From Hydrogenophaga sp. (GTDB taxonomy: Bacteria; Pseudomonadota; Gammaproteobacteria; Burkholderiales; Burkholderiaceae_C), in NCBI RefSeq assembly GCF_018780385.1, contig NZ_JADMJO010000057.1:1-56953 (forward strand): 56,953 bases of DNA, in the 5' to 3' direction. This document shows positions 7,725-16,672 of this stretch, in pieces; the first letter of the stretch is position 1, and each line of letters opens with the position of its first letter. A program made the translations under genes and the position numbers. The notes under the pieces are model-generated. The model was not told the origin of the DNA. It did no database searches and saw only the letters and a program-made list of their open reading frames with translations.

Positions 7725-8357
7725 TCAACCTGCCATGGATCTCAACAGCGTGAGGATGTCTTCGGCAATCACACCGGGCTCCGTGCCATAGCTGGAGAAC
7801 AGGCGCACCCGACCTTCGGTGTCAAACACATACTTGCCCGCCGAGTGGTCCATCGTGTACGAAGTCGGTGTGCTGCCTTCGGCCTTGCGGTAATAGATCT
7901 TGAAGCTGTCCGCCACGGCCTTGAGCTCAGACAGGTCAGGACGCAACGCCAGAAACGTAGGATCGAAGTTGGTCATGTACTCCTTGAGCAGCGGAAGTGT
8001 GTCTCGCTCTGGGTCCACGGTGATGAACAGCACCTGCAGTTGCTTGCCCTGATCGCCCATGAGGCGCTTGACCTCGGCCAGGGTGGTCATCGAGGTCGGG
8101 CACACATCGGGGCACTGCGTGAAGCCGAAGAACACCACCACCGCTTTGCCACGGAAATCCGCCATGGTGCGCACCAGCCCGGTGTGGTAGGTCAGTTTCA
8201 GGTTCTGTGCAAAGGCAGCCCCTGTGATGTCGGTACTTTTGAAAGTGGGCGCCTGGGGCGAACAGCCAGCAAGGAGACCACCTGCCGCGAGCCACGATGC
8301 GCTCAACGCCAGCACCTTGCGTCGGTTGAATGGACGTGCGGGAGCCATCTCTTTCAT
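7725..8357 (-). CDS. SCO1/SenC-family copper chaperone lipoprotein
   Basis: The 210-residue protein has a twin-basic-containing signal ([14 protein letters not shown]) ending in the lipobox LLAGC, then a thioredoxin-like SCO domain. The copper site CPDVC (CxxxC) lies in [15 protein letters not shown], and the distal His is in [11 protein letters not shown] proteins deliver copper to the CuA site of cytochrome oxidase or act as periplasmic thiol reductases. Its start overlaps the stop of the DsbA-like gene (ATGA). Placement in an operon with DsbA, DsbB and LspA rather than with oxidase genes favours a metal/thiol role. LspA from the same operon could process this lipoprotein. Confidence 0.9.
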   Translation of the reverse strand: MKEMAPARPFNRRKVLALSASWLAAGGLLAGCSPQAPTFKSTDITGAAFAQNLKLTYHTGLVRTMADFRGKAVVVFFGFTQCPDVCPTSMTTLAEVKRLMGDQGKQLQVLFITVDPERDTLPLLKEYMTNFDPTFLALRPDLSELKAVADSFKIYYRKAEGSTPTSYTMDHSAGKYVFDTEGRVRLFSSYGTEPGVIAEDILTLLRSMAG

Positions 8358-9010
8358 TTCTTCGCCTTGGCCACTTCTTCAGCCACAAGGGCAGCCAACT
8401 GGTCAGGCCCGAAACTCGGCAGGCTGCGGCCGTTGACAAAGAAGGTGGGCGTTTTGGTGACCTGCAGCGCGGTGAGGTCTTCGATGTCCTGCTGCAACAA
8501 GGACTGCATGCCGGGTTTCTCGATGTCCTGGCGCGCTTTCACGAGGTCCAGCCCGGCTTGCTCAGCCACCTTGAACGCGGTCTCGATGTTGGGCCGACCA
8601 TGATCCGCCCAGGCGGGCTGCGCGGCCAGCACAGCCTCAAGAACCGGTTGGTACTTGCCCTGGCTCTTGGCGGACTCCAGCAGCTTGACCACCTGGTCTG
8701 AGCCCTGGTGGAAAGGTGCATACCGGATCACCAGTCGGACGTCGTTGGGGTATTGCGCCATCAGGTTCTTCACGATGGGATAGAACGCACGACAGGTCTC
8801 ACAGGCTGGGTCAAAGAACTCGACGATGGTGACCGGGGCACTTTGGGCACCAAACACCGGCGAGTGCATCCGCACCAGGCGGGTCTGCTCGGCCTTGACC
8901 TGCACTTCCTGGGCAGTCTGCACGCGCTCTTGGTACGCGTTCATGCCCAGGTAGAAGAACAGGGCAACGATGGCCACCAGGCCAATGACGGTGAATTTTT
9001 TGGCGCTCAT
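8354..9010 (-). CDS. Membrane-anchored DsbA-family thiol oxidoreductase
   Basis: The 218-residue protein has an N-terminal anchor (KFTVIGLVAIVALFFYLG) and a DsbA fold: PVTIVEFFDPACETCRAFYP with the CETC active site, LVIRYAPFHQGS, a helical insertion (residues about 115-165) and cis-Pro loop KTPTFFVNGRSLPSFGPDQL. The ATG at 9010 overlaps the dsbB stop. The longer open frame upstream is antisense-like sequence inside dsbB. It probably oxidises periplasmic thiols with the adjacent DsbB as electron acceptor. A truncated paralogue lies at 6720-7388. Confidence 0.9.
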   Translation of the reverse strand: MSAKKFTVIGLVAIVALFFYLGMNAYQERVQTAQEVQVKAEQTRLVRMHSPVFGAQSAPVTIVEFFDPACETCRAFYPIVKNLMAQYPNDVRLVIRYAPFHQGSDQVVKLLESAKSQGKYQPVLEAVLAAQPAWADHGRPNIETAFKVAEQAGLDLVKARQDIEKPGMQSLLQQDIEDLTALQVTKTPTFFVNGRSLPSFGPDQLAALVAEEVAKAKK

Positions 9011-9423
9011 GAACGGGTCTTTCTCAGGTAAACAAAAAGCAGGATGACGATGGCGATGAAGGCTGCGAGCGACAACCAGGGGATCTGAATGCCGCCCAGA
9101 ATCTCCAGACTTTGTTCGCTGCATGAGGGGCCGGTGCCACAGGGCACCCACCACTTCGGCACCCGGCCGGCGATGAGTGCTGAGTGGTAGCCGGCCATGA
9201 CTGCGCCACCTGCTGCCAACGGCAGTGCATAGACCGCTCCACGACGGTCTTCGGCAAATGCGGCCATACCCAGGATGAGCGCCAGCGGGAACATGAAGAT
9301 CCTCTGGTACCAGCACAGCAGACAGGGCGTCATGCCCATGACTTCACCGATGAAGAGCGCGCCAAGCGTGGCGACCATGGCGATGCCCCATGCGGACATG
9401 ATCCAGAACCAACCGTGCTTCAT
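9007..9423 (-). CDS. dsbB: DsbB-family disulfide oxidase
   Basis: The 138-residue inner-membrane protein has four helices. The first Cys pair is CLLC (residues about 34-37, MTPCLLCWYQRIFMFPL), the typical DsbB/BdbC signature. The second pair is in the periplasmic loop CGTGPSC. It passes electrons from DsbA to quinone. It starts inside the lspA stop codon (ATGA) and ends inside the dsbA start. The short length and loop spacing resemble the BdbC-like, operon-encoded subgroup rather than housekeeping DsbB. Confidence 0.9.
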   Translation of the reverse strand: MKHGWFWIMSAWGIAMVATLGALFIGEVMGMTPCLLCWYQRIFMFPLALILGMAAFAEDRRGAVYALPLAAGGAVMAGYHSALIAGRVPKWWVPCGTGPSCSEQSLEILGGIQIPWLSLAAFIAIVILLFVYLRKTRS

Positions 9424-9944
9424 GAAGGCTGCTCCTCAGGCGCCTTTCGGGGCGATTGGCGCGGTGACCATTTCAGTGATGCGAAGCACCAGACCAGCAT
9501 GGAGCACACGATGAAAACGTCTGCTAGGTTAAAGGCCGGCCAGTGGATGCTGCGCCAGTGCAAGTCGAGGAAATCCACCACGGCGCCGATCTGGATGCGG
9601 TCCACCAGGTTGCCACCTCCCCCGCCCACAACAAAAGCACCCACCCACCGATCCAGCGGTTCGGCCTGCCGGGCAAGGCACACCACAGAGACAACACCCA
9701 CCACCAGCGCTGTCACGCCGATAAAAAACCAGCGCTGCCAACCACCCGCATCGGCCAGCAACGAGAAGGCCGCACCCGTGTTGAGCACATGCACGAAGTT
9801 GAACCACTCGGTCACCTTGATGGCTTCACCGAGTGCAAGGGTGGATGAGAAGTACGATTTGCTGAGTTGATCAACAAACAAAAGAACCGCGACGGCAACC
9901 AGCCACGTCCATCGCGGGTTTCGCTGGGTCCAGCGAACTTTCAT
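9420..9944 (-). CDS. lspA: Signal peptidase II (LspA), accessory copy
   Basis: The 174-residue membrane protease has four predicted helices. The catalytic aspartates lie in NLVDRIQIGAVVDFLDLHW and PAFNLADVFIV, the standard LspA boxes. LspA cleaves prolipoproteins before the lipidated Cys. I chose ATG at 9944 because AAGGA lies 7 bases before it and the extra 18 residues of the longer frame are not LspA-like. Accessory lspA genes are known from heavy-metal resistance loci (for example pbr). Here its neighbour SCO is a lipoprotein and a likely client. Confidence 0.9.
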   Translation of the reverse strand: MKVRWTQRNPRWTWLVAVAVLLFVDQLSKSYFSSTLALGEAIKVTEWFNFVHVLNTGAAFSLLADAGGWQRWFFIGVTALVVGVVSVVCLARQAEPLDRWVGAFVVGGGGGNLVDRIQIGAVVDFLDLHWRSIHWPAFNLADVFIVCSMLVWCFASLKWSPRQSPRKAPEEQPS

Positions 9945-10038
9945 GAGAGGGTCCTTCCAAAACGATCCGGAATGGCCACCGTGTGCGACGGCGGCCACTT
10001 GAAGCCAGGGGATCGGGGAAGAGGTGCCTGTCAGCGCT

Positions 10039-10413
10039 TCAGGCGGACAGATTCAGCCCCGAACGTTTCGGGGCAGACCATTGAGGACGGTAGGGTCGCT
10101 CGTGCCAGGGCGGCAAGATCAGTTCGACGAGGTGTTCGACCCGCTCAATGCCCGCAGGGTCGGCCATGGTCGCTGCAGTCGCCGTCACAGCGGCAGCGCA
10201 GTTGGCGTGGCAGGTTCTGCAGTCAAGATCAAACCCCTGTCCTTTGGCGGTCAGATCGTCTGTTTCCTGAACCGGCAACAGATGCATGGGCTGATGGTGC
10301 TGGGCTTGGAGTCCTTGGGCCACCGCACCGTGGCCGCAGCACTCGGTCGCCGCAGCTGCAGAAAACTGAAGCGGCAGCAGCGTAAGCATCAGCAGGATCA
10401 GGAAAACACGCAT
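10039..10413 (-). CDS. czcI: CzcI-like heavy-metal resistance protein
   Basis: The 124-residue secreted protein starts MRVFLILLMLTLLPLQFSAAAA. It contains a His/Cys-bearing middle with CRTCHANC and ends in the PWHERPYRPQWSAPK type of tail. This architecture matches CzcI, a small exported protein found with czc and CDF genes; its role in regulation or metal binding is not settled. It lies 9 bases after the DUF3703 gene and 94 bases before lspA, in the same direction. Confidence 0.75.
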   Translation of the reverse strand: MRVFLILLMLTLLPLQFSAAAATECCGHGAVAQGLQAQHHQPMHLLPVQETDDLTAKGQGFDLDCRTCHANCAAAVTATAATMADPAGIERVEHLVELILPPWHERPYRPQWSAPKRSGLNLSA

Positions 10414-10422
10414 GGATGGATT

Positions 10423-10809
10423 TTATGCGGCGGGCGTTTCACCAGTGCGAGCCTGGGCGATCAAGTCGGCCAAGTCCGGGCGCACCGGAAGCGGCTCGAA
10501 GGCGCTCACGGTGGATCGACCCGGGTTGCCCAGCGGCAAGCGTCCGCTCAAATGGCCCAAGGGAACCAAGGCCAAACGCAGCACCTGGCCTGCAGCCTCA
10601 GACCTTTCGCGCGTGCGCCAGGCCAGTCCCAGCATGTGCGCGTGCGTCTGCAAGTCGGGCTTGATGTGGAGCTGCCGCACCACATGCGCTGCCTCCGGGT
10701 ACAACCAGGCTTGTTCAATGGAACTTGCCTCTTTCGCTTCGTGCATCAATCGGGCATGGGTCGTCTCGTCGAACCGGCGAGCGGATGGTAGGTCAGTGAA
10801 CGTGGCCAT
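10423..10809 (-). CDS. DUF3703 protein
   Basis: The 128-residue protein, from ATG at 10809 (alternative start at 10833), shows the DUF3703 pattern: RLMHEAKEASSIEQAWLYPEAAHVV, LHIKPDLQTHAHMLGLAWRTR, RLPLGNPGRSTVSAFEPLPV and PDLADLIAQA. The family is soluble, of unknown biochemical role, and is usually encoded beside cation diffusion facilitators and CzcI, as here. Its start overlaps the end of the CDF frame by 17 bases. Confidence 0.75.
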   Translation of the reverse strand: MATFTDLPSARRFDETTHARLMHEAKEASSIEQAWLYPEAAHVVRQLHIKPDLQTHAHMLGLAWRTRERSEAAGQVLRLALVPLGHLSGRLPLGNPGRSTVSAFEPLPVRPDLADLIAQARTGETPAA

Positions 10810-11445
10810 GGTGGTCCTTTGCGCTGTCATCACCGAGCTCTCCCCGTGCCTGCCGCATCACCGTCCAGCCGCCGTGCAGGGCCAGCGAGGCCATCAGGCT
10901 GGCCACCACCAGGTCGGGCCAAGCCGAGCCGGTGCCGAACACACCGAGCGCGGCCATGAACACCGCCACGTTGCCGATGGCGTCGTTGCGCGAGCACAGC
11001 CACACGCTGCGCATGTTGGCGTCGTCCTCGCGAAACGCGTAGAGCATCCAGGCCACGGCCACGTTGGCCGACAGCGCCAGCAGCGCCACCGCGCCCATGG
11101 TCACGGCCTGCGGCACACCGCCGTGCCACACCGCCCACAACGCCGCGCCCAGCACATAAAGGCCAAAGCCCATCATGCTCACGGCCTTGAGCATCGCCGC
11201 ACGCGCGCGCAAGGCCAGCGCCGAAGCCAGCACGGCGAGTGACACCGCGTAGTTGAGCGCGTCGCCCGCAAAGTCCACCGTGTCGGCCAGCAGCGAGAGC
11301 GAACCGGCCTGCACCTCGGCGCCGATCTCGATCAGAAACATGGCGGCGTTGACGATCAGGGCGATCCACAGGATCTGCGGTAGCGCGGCAGGTTGAAGAG
11401 GGTCTCGGCTTTGGGGGTGTCGTGGTCACAGCAATGGACAGACAT
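10793..11445 (-). pseudogene. CDF-family (CzcD-like) metal exporter, frameshifted
   Basis: A start at 11445, preceded by GGAAAACC, encodes MSVHCCDHD, then FNLPRYRR, and then hits a stop. From about 11370 on, a second frame continues with IALIVNAAMFLIEIGAEVQAG and the rest of the family: LLADTVDFAGDALNYAVSLA with the HxxxD-type metal site replaced here by DxxxD, MRSVWLCSRNDAIGN and PDLVVASLMA. One missing G near 11371-11378 (CGCAGATCC where CGCAGGATCC is expected) explains the break. CDF proteins export Zn, Cd or Co by proton antiport. The C-terminal tail DHHGHVH is His-rich. Frameshift by single-base indel: sequencing error cannot be excluded. Confidence 0.8.
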
Positions 11446-11681
11446 GGTTTTCCTTTCGATGCCTGCATTGGAAACCCTGGAGCCGCTACAGTGTCAACCA
11501 CTGCTGTCCAGGAGGTTACGGGCGAAGCAGGTCAGAAGTCCTGCCCCGATTAAGAGGGAGGTTGCCATGCGCAAATGGAAGATGGCGAGCTATGGACGAA
11601 CTGCGCATCATCTTTTCTCAATCAGGGGATGAGGATCCTGTTGCCCCTGGAGGCAGCGAGAACCCCGTAGTTTGTTACTCG

Positions 11682-13874
11682 TCACGCTCCCTGGATCGCA
11701 GCGGCCCGTAGGCGCAGGGCATTGCCGATCACCGAGGCCGAGCTCAGGCTCATGGCCAAGGCAGCGATCATGGGCGAGAGCAGCCAGCCGGTGAAGGGAT
11801 ACAGCAAGCCGGCGGCCAGCGGAATGCCCAGCGCGTTGTAGACGAAGGCGAACGCCAGGTTCTGCTTCATATTGGCCACCGTGGCCACCGAGAGCGCGCG
11901 GGCCGTGGCGATGCCGCGCAGGTCGCCTTTGACCAAGGTGAGTTGCGCGCTGTTCATGGCCACGTCGGTTCCGGTGCCCATGGCAATGCCCACATCGGCG
12001 CGGGCCAGGGCCGGCGCGTCGTTGATGCCGTCGCCCGCCATCGCGACCACGCGGCCCTCCAGCTGCAGCTTTTCCACCAGTTTGAGTTTGTCCGCCGGCT
12101 TCACTTCCCCATGCACCTCGTCAATGCCCAGGCGCTGGGCCACCGAGCGCGCAGTGGTCAGGCCGTCGCCCGTGGCCATGACGACGCGAATGTGAGCGTG
12201 GCGCAGCGATGCGAGTGCAGCGGCTGTGGTGATTTTGATCGGATCGGACACAGCCAGCAAACCGGCCAGGGTCTTGTCGGCCGCGAGGTACATGACGCTG
12301 GCGCCCCGCGCTCGCAGCGCTTCGGCCTCCGTTGCCAGCGGTGAAGTGTCCACACCGATTTGCTGCATCAGCGCCGTGTTGCCCAGCGCCAGCACCTGCC
12401 CGTCCACCCGGCCGCGCACCCCGATGCCGGACTCGGAGTCGAACTGCTCGGGCTTGTCCAGCGCAAGCCCCTGTTCCTTCGCCGAAGCCACGATGGCGGC
12501 GGCCAGCGGATGTTCGCTCCCTTGGTCCAGGCTGGCGGCCAAGCGCAAGACCTCGTCCTCGGCAAAACTCCCGAAGCCGATGGCGCGCTCGAACCTTGGT
12601 CGCCCTTCGGTCAGGGTGCCAGTCTTATCGACGATCAGCGTGTCGACCTTGCGAAGGTTCTCGATGGCCGCAGCGTCGCGGAACAACACGCCATGGGTAG
12701 CACCTCTCCCGGTGGCCACCATGATGGACATGGGCGTGGCCAGCCCCAGCGCACAGGGGCAGGCGATGATGAGCACCGCCACCGCGTTGATGAGCCCATG
12801 CACCCAGCTCGGCTCGGGCCCGAAGAAGCCCCAGCCCAAAAAGGTGAGCAGCGCCGCCGCAACAACGCCCATCACAAAGTACCCCGCCACCTGGTCGGCC
12901 ATGCGCTGCATGGGCGCACGCGAGCGCTGCGCCATGGCGACCATCTGCACGATCTGCGAAAGCACGGTGGCCGAACCCACATGCCCGGACTTCATCACCA
13001 GCGCACCGCTGGTGTTGAGCGTGGCACCGATCAGCTGGTCGCCCACCCGCTTGGTCACCGGCAGCGGTTCGCCGGTGAGCATCGATTCGTCCACCGCGCT
13101 ACTGCCTTCGACCACCGTGCCGTCGGTGGGCACCTTCTCCCCGGGGCGCACGCGCAGCAGATCGCCTACATGCACATGGGCCAGCGGCACGTCTTCCTCC
13201 TGCCCGTCGGGCTGGATGCGCCGCGCGGTCTTGGGCGCCAGCCCCAGCAGCGAGCGAATGGCCGCCGAGGTTTGCGCACGCGCCTTGAGTTCCAGCAGCT
13301 GGCCCAGCAAGGTGAGCGAGATGATCACCGCCGCCGCCTCGAAGTACACCGACACGCGCCCCATCGAAACGAACGAATCGGGAAACACTTGGGGCGCCAC
13401 CGTGGCCACCACGCTGTAGACAAACGCCGAACCCGTGCCCAGGCTGATGAGGGTCCACATGTTGGGGCTGCGGTTCAGCACCGACTGTGCGCCCCGCACA
13501 AAAAACGGCCAGCCGGCCCACAGCACGATGGGCACGGTGAGCACGAGTTCGATCCAGCTCTGGGTCGCCATCTCGAACCAGCCGAAGCTGTGGCCGAACA
13601 TCGCCAACACGGCCACCACCACCGTGAGCGGCAGGGTCCACCAGAAGCGGCGCTGGAAATCCAGCAGTTCGGGGTTCTCGGCCTCGTCCAGCGCCAGCAT
13701 GACCGGCTCCAGCGACATACCGCATTTTGGACAGTTGCCCGGGTGGTCCTGGCGGATCTCCGGGTGCATCGGACAAGTGTAGACCGTGCCCTCCAGCGGA
13801 GATGTCACAGGTAGAGAGGCCCGCGCACCCGGGCCTCCAGCGTGACGGTGTTCGTGATGACGATGTGACTCCAT
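11682..13874 (-). CDS. Copper-exporting P1B-type ATPase
   Basis: The 730-residue ATPase begins with a His-rich tail ([11 protein letters not shown]) and a heavy-metal-binding [10 protein letters not shown] and PGNCPKCGM module in place of an HMA domain. Eight membrane helices follow. The metal site CPC is at residues 372-374 ([11 protein letters not shown]), the phosphorylation site DKTGTLTEG has Asp416, and the hinge [20 protein letters not shown] and [12 protein letters not shown] (MxxSS) are present. These indicate Cu(I) specificity. I chose ATG at 13874; the longer frame adds sequence without family match. It is followed downstream by no gene on the same strand. An HMA chaperone gene lies just upstream, with 47 bases between. 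Confidence 0.95.
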   Translation of the reverse strand: MESHRHHEHRHAGGPGARASLPVTSPLEGTVYTCPMHPEIRQDHPGNCPKCGMSLEPVMLALDEAENPELLDFQRRFWWTLPLTVVVAVLAMFGHSFGWFEMATQSWIELVLTVPIVLWAGWPFFVRGAQSVLNRSPNMWTLISLGTGSAFVYSVVATVAPQVFPDSFVSMGRVSVYFEAAAVIISLTLLGQLLELKARAQTSAAIRSLLGLAPKTARRIQPDGQEEDVPLAHVHVGDLLRVRPGEKVPTDGTVVEGSSAVDESMLTGEPLPVTKRVGDQLIGATLNTSGALVMKSGHVGSATVLSQIVQMVAMAQRSRAPMQRMADQVAGYFVMGVVAAALLTFLGWGFFGPEPSWVHGLINAVAVLIIACPCALGLATPMSIMVATGRGATHGVLFRDAAAIENLRKVDTLIVDKTGTLTEGRPRFERAIGFGSFAEDEVLRLAASLDQGSEHPLAAAIVASAKEQGLALDKPEQFDSESGIGVRGRVDGQVLALGNTALMQQIGVDTSPLATEAEALRARGASVMYLAADKTLAGLLAVSDPIKITTAAALASLRHAHIRVVMATGDGLTTARSVAQRLGIDEVHGEVKPADKLKLVEKLQLEGRVVAMAGDGINDAPALARADVGIAMGTGTDVAMNSAQLTLVKGDLRGIATARALSVATVANMKQNLAFAFVYNALGIPLAAGLLYPFTGWLLSPMIAALAMSLSSASVIGNALRLRAAAIQGA

Positions 13875-13921
13875 GGCATGGCTCCAATCTTCAGGCTGGC
13901 TTTGCCAAGCCCGTGGTGGGG

Positions 13922-14209
13922 TCAACTGCAGCAGCAACCGCCCTTGGGCGCAGCTGGCGGTGGCGGACTGTCGGTTGCCTGACCCGACGGGGCGCCATTT
14001 GTGACCACCTCGCTTTCGTAGCGCCTTGCCGCCAATGCAGAAATCAGCTGCGATGGCGCCACGTTCGCCTCAGCTGTGACCCTCACACGGCCAGCTCGCA
14101 GATCCACTGCGACGTCTTGCACACCGTCGATTGGAGCCAGGGCCGTCGTGACGCGCTGGACGCAGGCACCGCAGGTCATGCCCTGCACATCGAGATCGAT
14201 GATGTTCAT
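13922..14209 (-). CDS. HMA-domain copper chaperone with C-terminal Cys cluster
   Basis: The 95-residue protein has a CopZ/Atx1-type HMA domain (residues 1-68) with the metal loop [11 protein letters not shown] proline-rich linker leads to the tail GGCCCS. The extra C-terminal Cys cluster is not part of a standard CopZ and may add a copper or zinc site. AGGAG precedes ATG at 14209 by 7 bases. It lies between the Met-rich lipoprotein and the copper ATPase and probably hands Cu(I) to that ATPase, which lacks its own HMA domain. Confidence 0.9.
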   Translation of the reverse strand: MNIIDLDVQGMTCGACVQRVTTALAPIDGVQDVAVDLRAGRVRVTAEANVAPSQLISALAARRYESEVVTNGAPSGQATDSPPPPAAPKGGCCCS

Positions 14210-14220
14210 CGTGATCTCCT

Positions 14221-14706
14221 TCACTTGCCGGCGGGCGGCATGGTTCCATCCGGCATGCGCTGCATCATCATTTCCATCATGGTCTGCATCAGGTCCATGC
14301 GCATCTCCATCATCTGATGGTGCTTGGACATGTCCATGGGCATGTCCTTCATGCCCGCCATTCCCGGCATGCCCGCCTTGCCGTGCATGCTGCCCATCCC
14401 CTTCATGTCCTTCATGCCTTTCATCATGGCCATGCCTTCGTGCATGGTTTTCATGTGCTCGGCCATCAAGGCCTGGCGCTCTGCTGGCGTCTTGGCATTC
14501 ATCATCTTGTCGCGCATGGCCTGCATGTCTTTCATGTGGTCGTGCATGGCTGACGGCGCCCCAGACGGTGCCACAGCTGCTAGATGCGCAGCGTGTTGAT
14601 CTGCATTGGCCGCCGACATGGGACCCGCTGCCGGGGCGTTGGGGTTCGCGCAAGCGGTCAGCAAGACGGCGGTCGAAAGCGTGAGGAGGGTGTGGATGGT
14701 TTTCAT
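14221..14706 (-). CDS. Methionine-rich lipoprotein
   Basis: The 161-residue protein has a lipoprotein signal (LLTLSTAVLLTAC, lipidated Cys19) and then an unusually Met-rich helical body. About 36 of 161 residues are Met, with runs such as MKGMKDMKGMGSMHG and MMEMMMQRM plus scattered His. Methionine-rich periplasmic proteins of this kind bind Cu(I). Eleven bases separate it from the HMA chaperone gene. An outer- or inner-membrane-tethered Cu(I) sink is the likely role. I do not recognise a named family. Low sequence complexity limits homology. Confidence 0.75.
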   Translation of the reverse strand: MKTIHTLLTLSTAVLLTACANPNAPAAGPMSAANADQHAAHLAAVAPSGAPSAMHDHMKDMQAMRDKMMNAKTPAERQALMAEHMKTMHEGMAMMKGMKDMKGMGSMHGKAGMPGMAGMKDMPMDMSKHHQMMEMRMDLMQTMMEMMMQRMPDGTMPPAGK

Positions 14707-14834
14707 GATGGTGTTCTTGAAGGAATGGGGGAGCCGCCGCAGGCGGCAACAAAGGGGATGCCAGACAGGAGATGGGACGCCATCTGGGTGACCCAGACAG
14801 CAAGAGCGCTCTTCGCAATGGGCTGCGAAGCGGT

Positions 14835-15248
14835 CTACAAGGTCAAACGATGGGGTCGCGCAGCGATGGGCGAAGCCATGTGCGGGGGTCTGGTGGCGTG
14901 TACCCGCAGCTGAACTGCGGTGGGTGTGGCCATGGTTGGCGCCCCAGTCCGCGAAAGCACGCCCACCCAACCCGAACTGCCGTCGGCGAGGGGCTGATCG
15001 ACCTTGGTGATGGCCAGCGGTGCTTCATCACAGAACCTCAAGCATCCCGCATCAACAGGGTCGCTTTGTGCGCGGTGATGGCCTTGTGCAACCGATTCAT
15101 GGTGTGGTGACACCGTTGAAGAATCGTGACCGCCGTGGTCAGGCTCGCTCAAGAGGCAGGCATTGGCCACCCCGGCGCCCAATGCAAACAGCCACACCGC
15201 CAGGATGATCCTGGTGGCATGGCGCAGCGAGCGGCGGTGAATGTGCAT
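14835..15248 (-). CDS. His/Cys-containing exported protein of unknown function
   Basis: The 137-residue protein has a signal peptide ([20 protein letters not shown]) and a mature part with His-rich stretches ([20 protein letters not shown]) and two Cys near CLRFCDEA. The C-terminal third is proline/alanine-rich. It lies on the same strand ahead of the copper genes, 128 bases before the Met-rich lipoprotein start. It could be a periplasmic metal-binding accessory. No family is recognised, and part of the reading frame could be non-coding. Confidence 0.5.
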   Translation of the reverse strand: MHIHRRSLRHATRIILAVWLFALGAGVANACLLSEPDHGGHDSSTVSPHHESVAQGHHRAQSDPVDAGCLRFCDEAPLAITKVDQPLADGSSGWVGVLSRTGAPTMATPTAVQLRVHATRPPHMASPIAARPHRLTL

Positions 15249-15395
15249 CTTGGTCAGACGAACTGTGGAAACAATTCAAGGCTAAACATGTGGGCTCAAG
15301 CCGTCTTGATGCAAATCAAGAAAGCTGGCCGGAAGACGGTCCCCGACCAATAAAGTGTGCGGCGGCGCAGCACGATGGTCGGTTCGCCACCGAAC

Positions 15396-16453
15396 AGACT
15401 GGAAGGCTGGCACTGGCCACACCGGTGCAGTACTGGCTGGACGCGCGCCTCTACCGCGCGGGCTGGAATGCCGTGCGAGCAGGTGCCGGCAACATGGACC
15501 TGTTGGTGGCCCAGGGTACCAGCGCCGGATACGGCCTGAGCGTCTATCTGCTGTTCAAGCACGCGGAGCACGGCACGCCGCACCCGTACTTCGAAGCCGC
15601 AGCGGTGATCGTCACACTGGTTCTGCTGGGCAAATGGCTCAAGTCGCGCGCCAAGCGCCATACCACCGCCGTCATCGCGGCGCTCAACACCCTCAAGCCC
15701 AAGGTGGCACGCGCACGTATGCCTTATGGCAACGTGGATATTGCGATTTCGCAGGTAAAGATCGGGGGCATCGTGGTGGTGCGCCCGGGAGAGCGTATTC
15801 CGGTCGACGGTGTAGTCACCATCGGCTCCAGCCGGGTGGACGAATCGCTGATCACAGGCGAGAGTCTGCCGGTGGCCAAGCACGCGGGCGACAAGGTCAC
15901 CGGCGGCGCCGTCAATGCCCGGGTACTGCTGCGGGTGGAAACCACTGCGGTGGGCGCGGAGTCCACGCTCTCGCGCATCGTTCGTATGGTCGAGTCGGCG
16001 CAGGCCGAGAAAGCGCCGCTACAGCGTAGCGTTGACCGCGTGAGTGCCGTCCTTGTTCCGGTGGTGCTGTTGATCGCGTGTCCGCGTGCCGTGGGCCGTG
16101 GACCTTGCGACGTCCACAGGCAGCATGGCCGGCACCGGGGTGGCCGTTCGCCAAGGCATACTGATCAAGGATGCCGAAACTCTGGAGGTCGCGCACAGTG
16201 TCGACACCGTCGCGATCGACAAGGCGAGCACGTTCACCGAAGGCAAGTCGACGTTGGTCACGGCGCTGGCAGCGCCCGATCATGAAGATAGTCTACTGTC
16301 CTGGAGCGCCGCTATCCAGGCCGGCAGTGAGCACCCGCTGGCGCGCGCCATATGAACGCCGCCGAAGAAGCTAGTCTAGTGTTGCTCTCCTCTACCAAAG
16401 TAAGCGACGTTCCCTGGCGCGGCATGTCGGCCGAGGTGCAGGGTCGTGCATAG
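15396..16453 (+). pseudogene. Wrecked copper P-type ATPase
   Basis: The remnant covers the middle of a CopA-type ATPase. From [10 protein letters not shown] to [10 protein letters not shown] it is in one frame: [38 protein letters not shown], the actuator [11 protein letters not shown]. It then skips the helices around the metal site and resumes in another frame at [13 protein letters not shown]. The phosphorylation motif is [10 protein letters not shown] instead of [10 protein letters not shown], so the site is mutated. A further shift near 16352 separates HPLARA from MNAAEEASLVLL, then DVPWRGMSAEVQGRA and a stop at 16451-16453. The N-terminus, part of the core and the C-terminal third are gone. 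It is unrelated in detail to the intact ATPase at 11682-13874. Confidence 0.85.
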
Positions 16454-16608
16454 GCTCAGCATGCTGGGTAGATAACCAGAAAACGCACACCAGGGCCGTG
16501 ACCTTACCGTGCCGACCAAGAGGTCATACGGCAAATTCCTTGGTTCGGACGGGCCAAGCCCGGAAGCACGAGCGGTGGCAGAAACGTTCATTCCAAAACC
16601 AACCACTT

Positions 16609-16672
16609 GAAAAAACGTCTTTGACTGCGGAAATTCGTCTACCAACGCCCGTATCCACGGAAAAACATCTAC
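16609..16672. repeat. Three-iteron array, copy 1 (3' of the Fic gene)
   Basis: Three degenerate copies of GGAAAAACRTCTAC occur in the same orientation, with their RTCT cores at 16617, 16637 and 16667 (spacing 20 and 30 bp). The last copy, GGAAAAACATCTAC at 16659-16672, abuts the Fic stop codon. The same architecture recurs at 18243-18303. It resembles multi-site transposon ends or regulator iterons; which one is unknown. Confidence 0.75.

Noticed and set aside
12226..13419. Plus-strand Ser/Thr-rich open frame of 397 codons
   Set aside because: Shadow of the ATPase gene on the opposite strand.
12360..13814. Long plus-strand open frame of 484 codons
   Set aside because: It is antisense to the copper ATPase, is His/Arg-rich by codon complement and shows no family motif.
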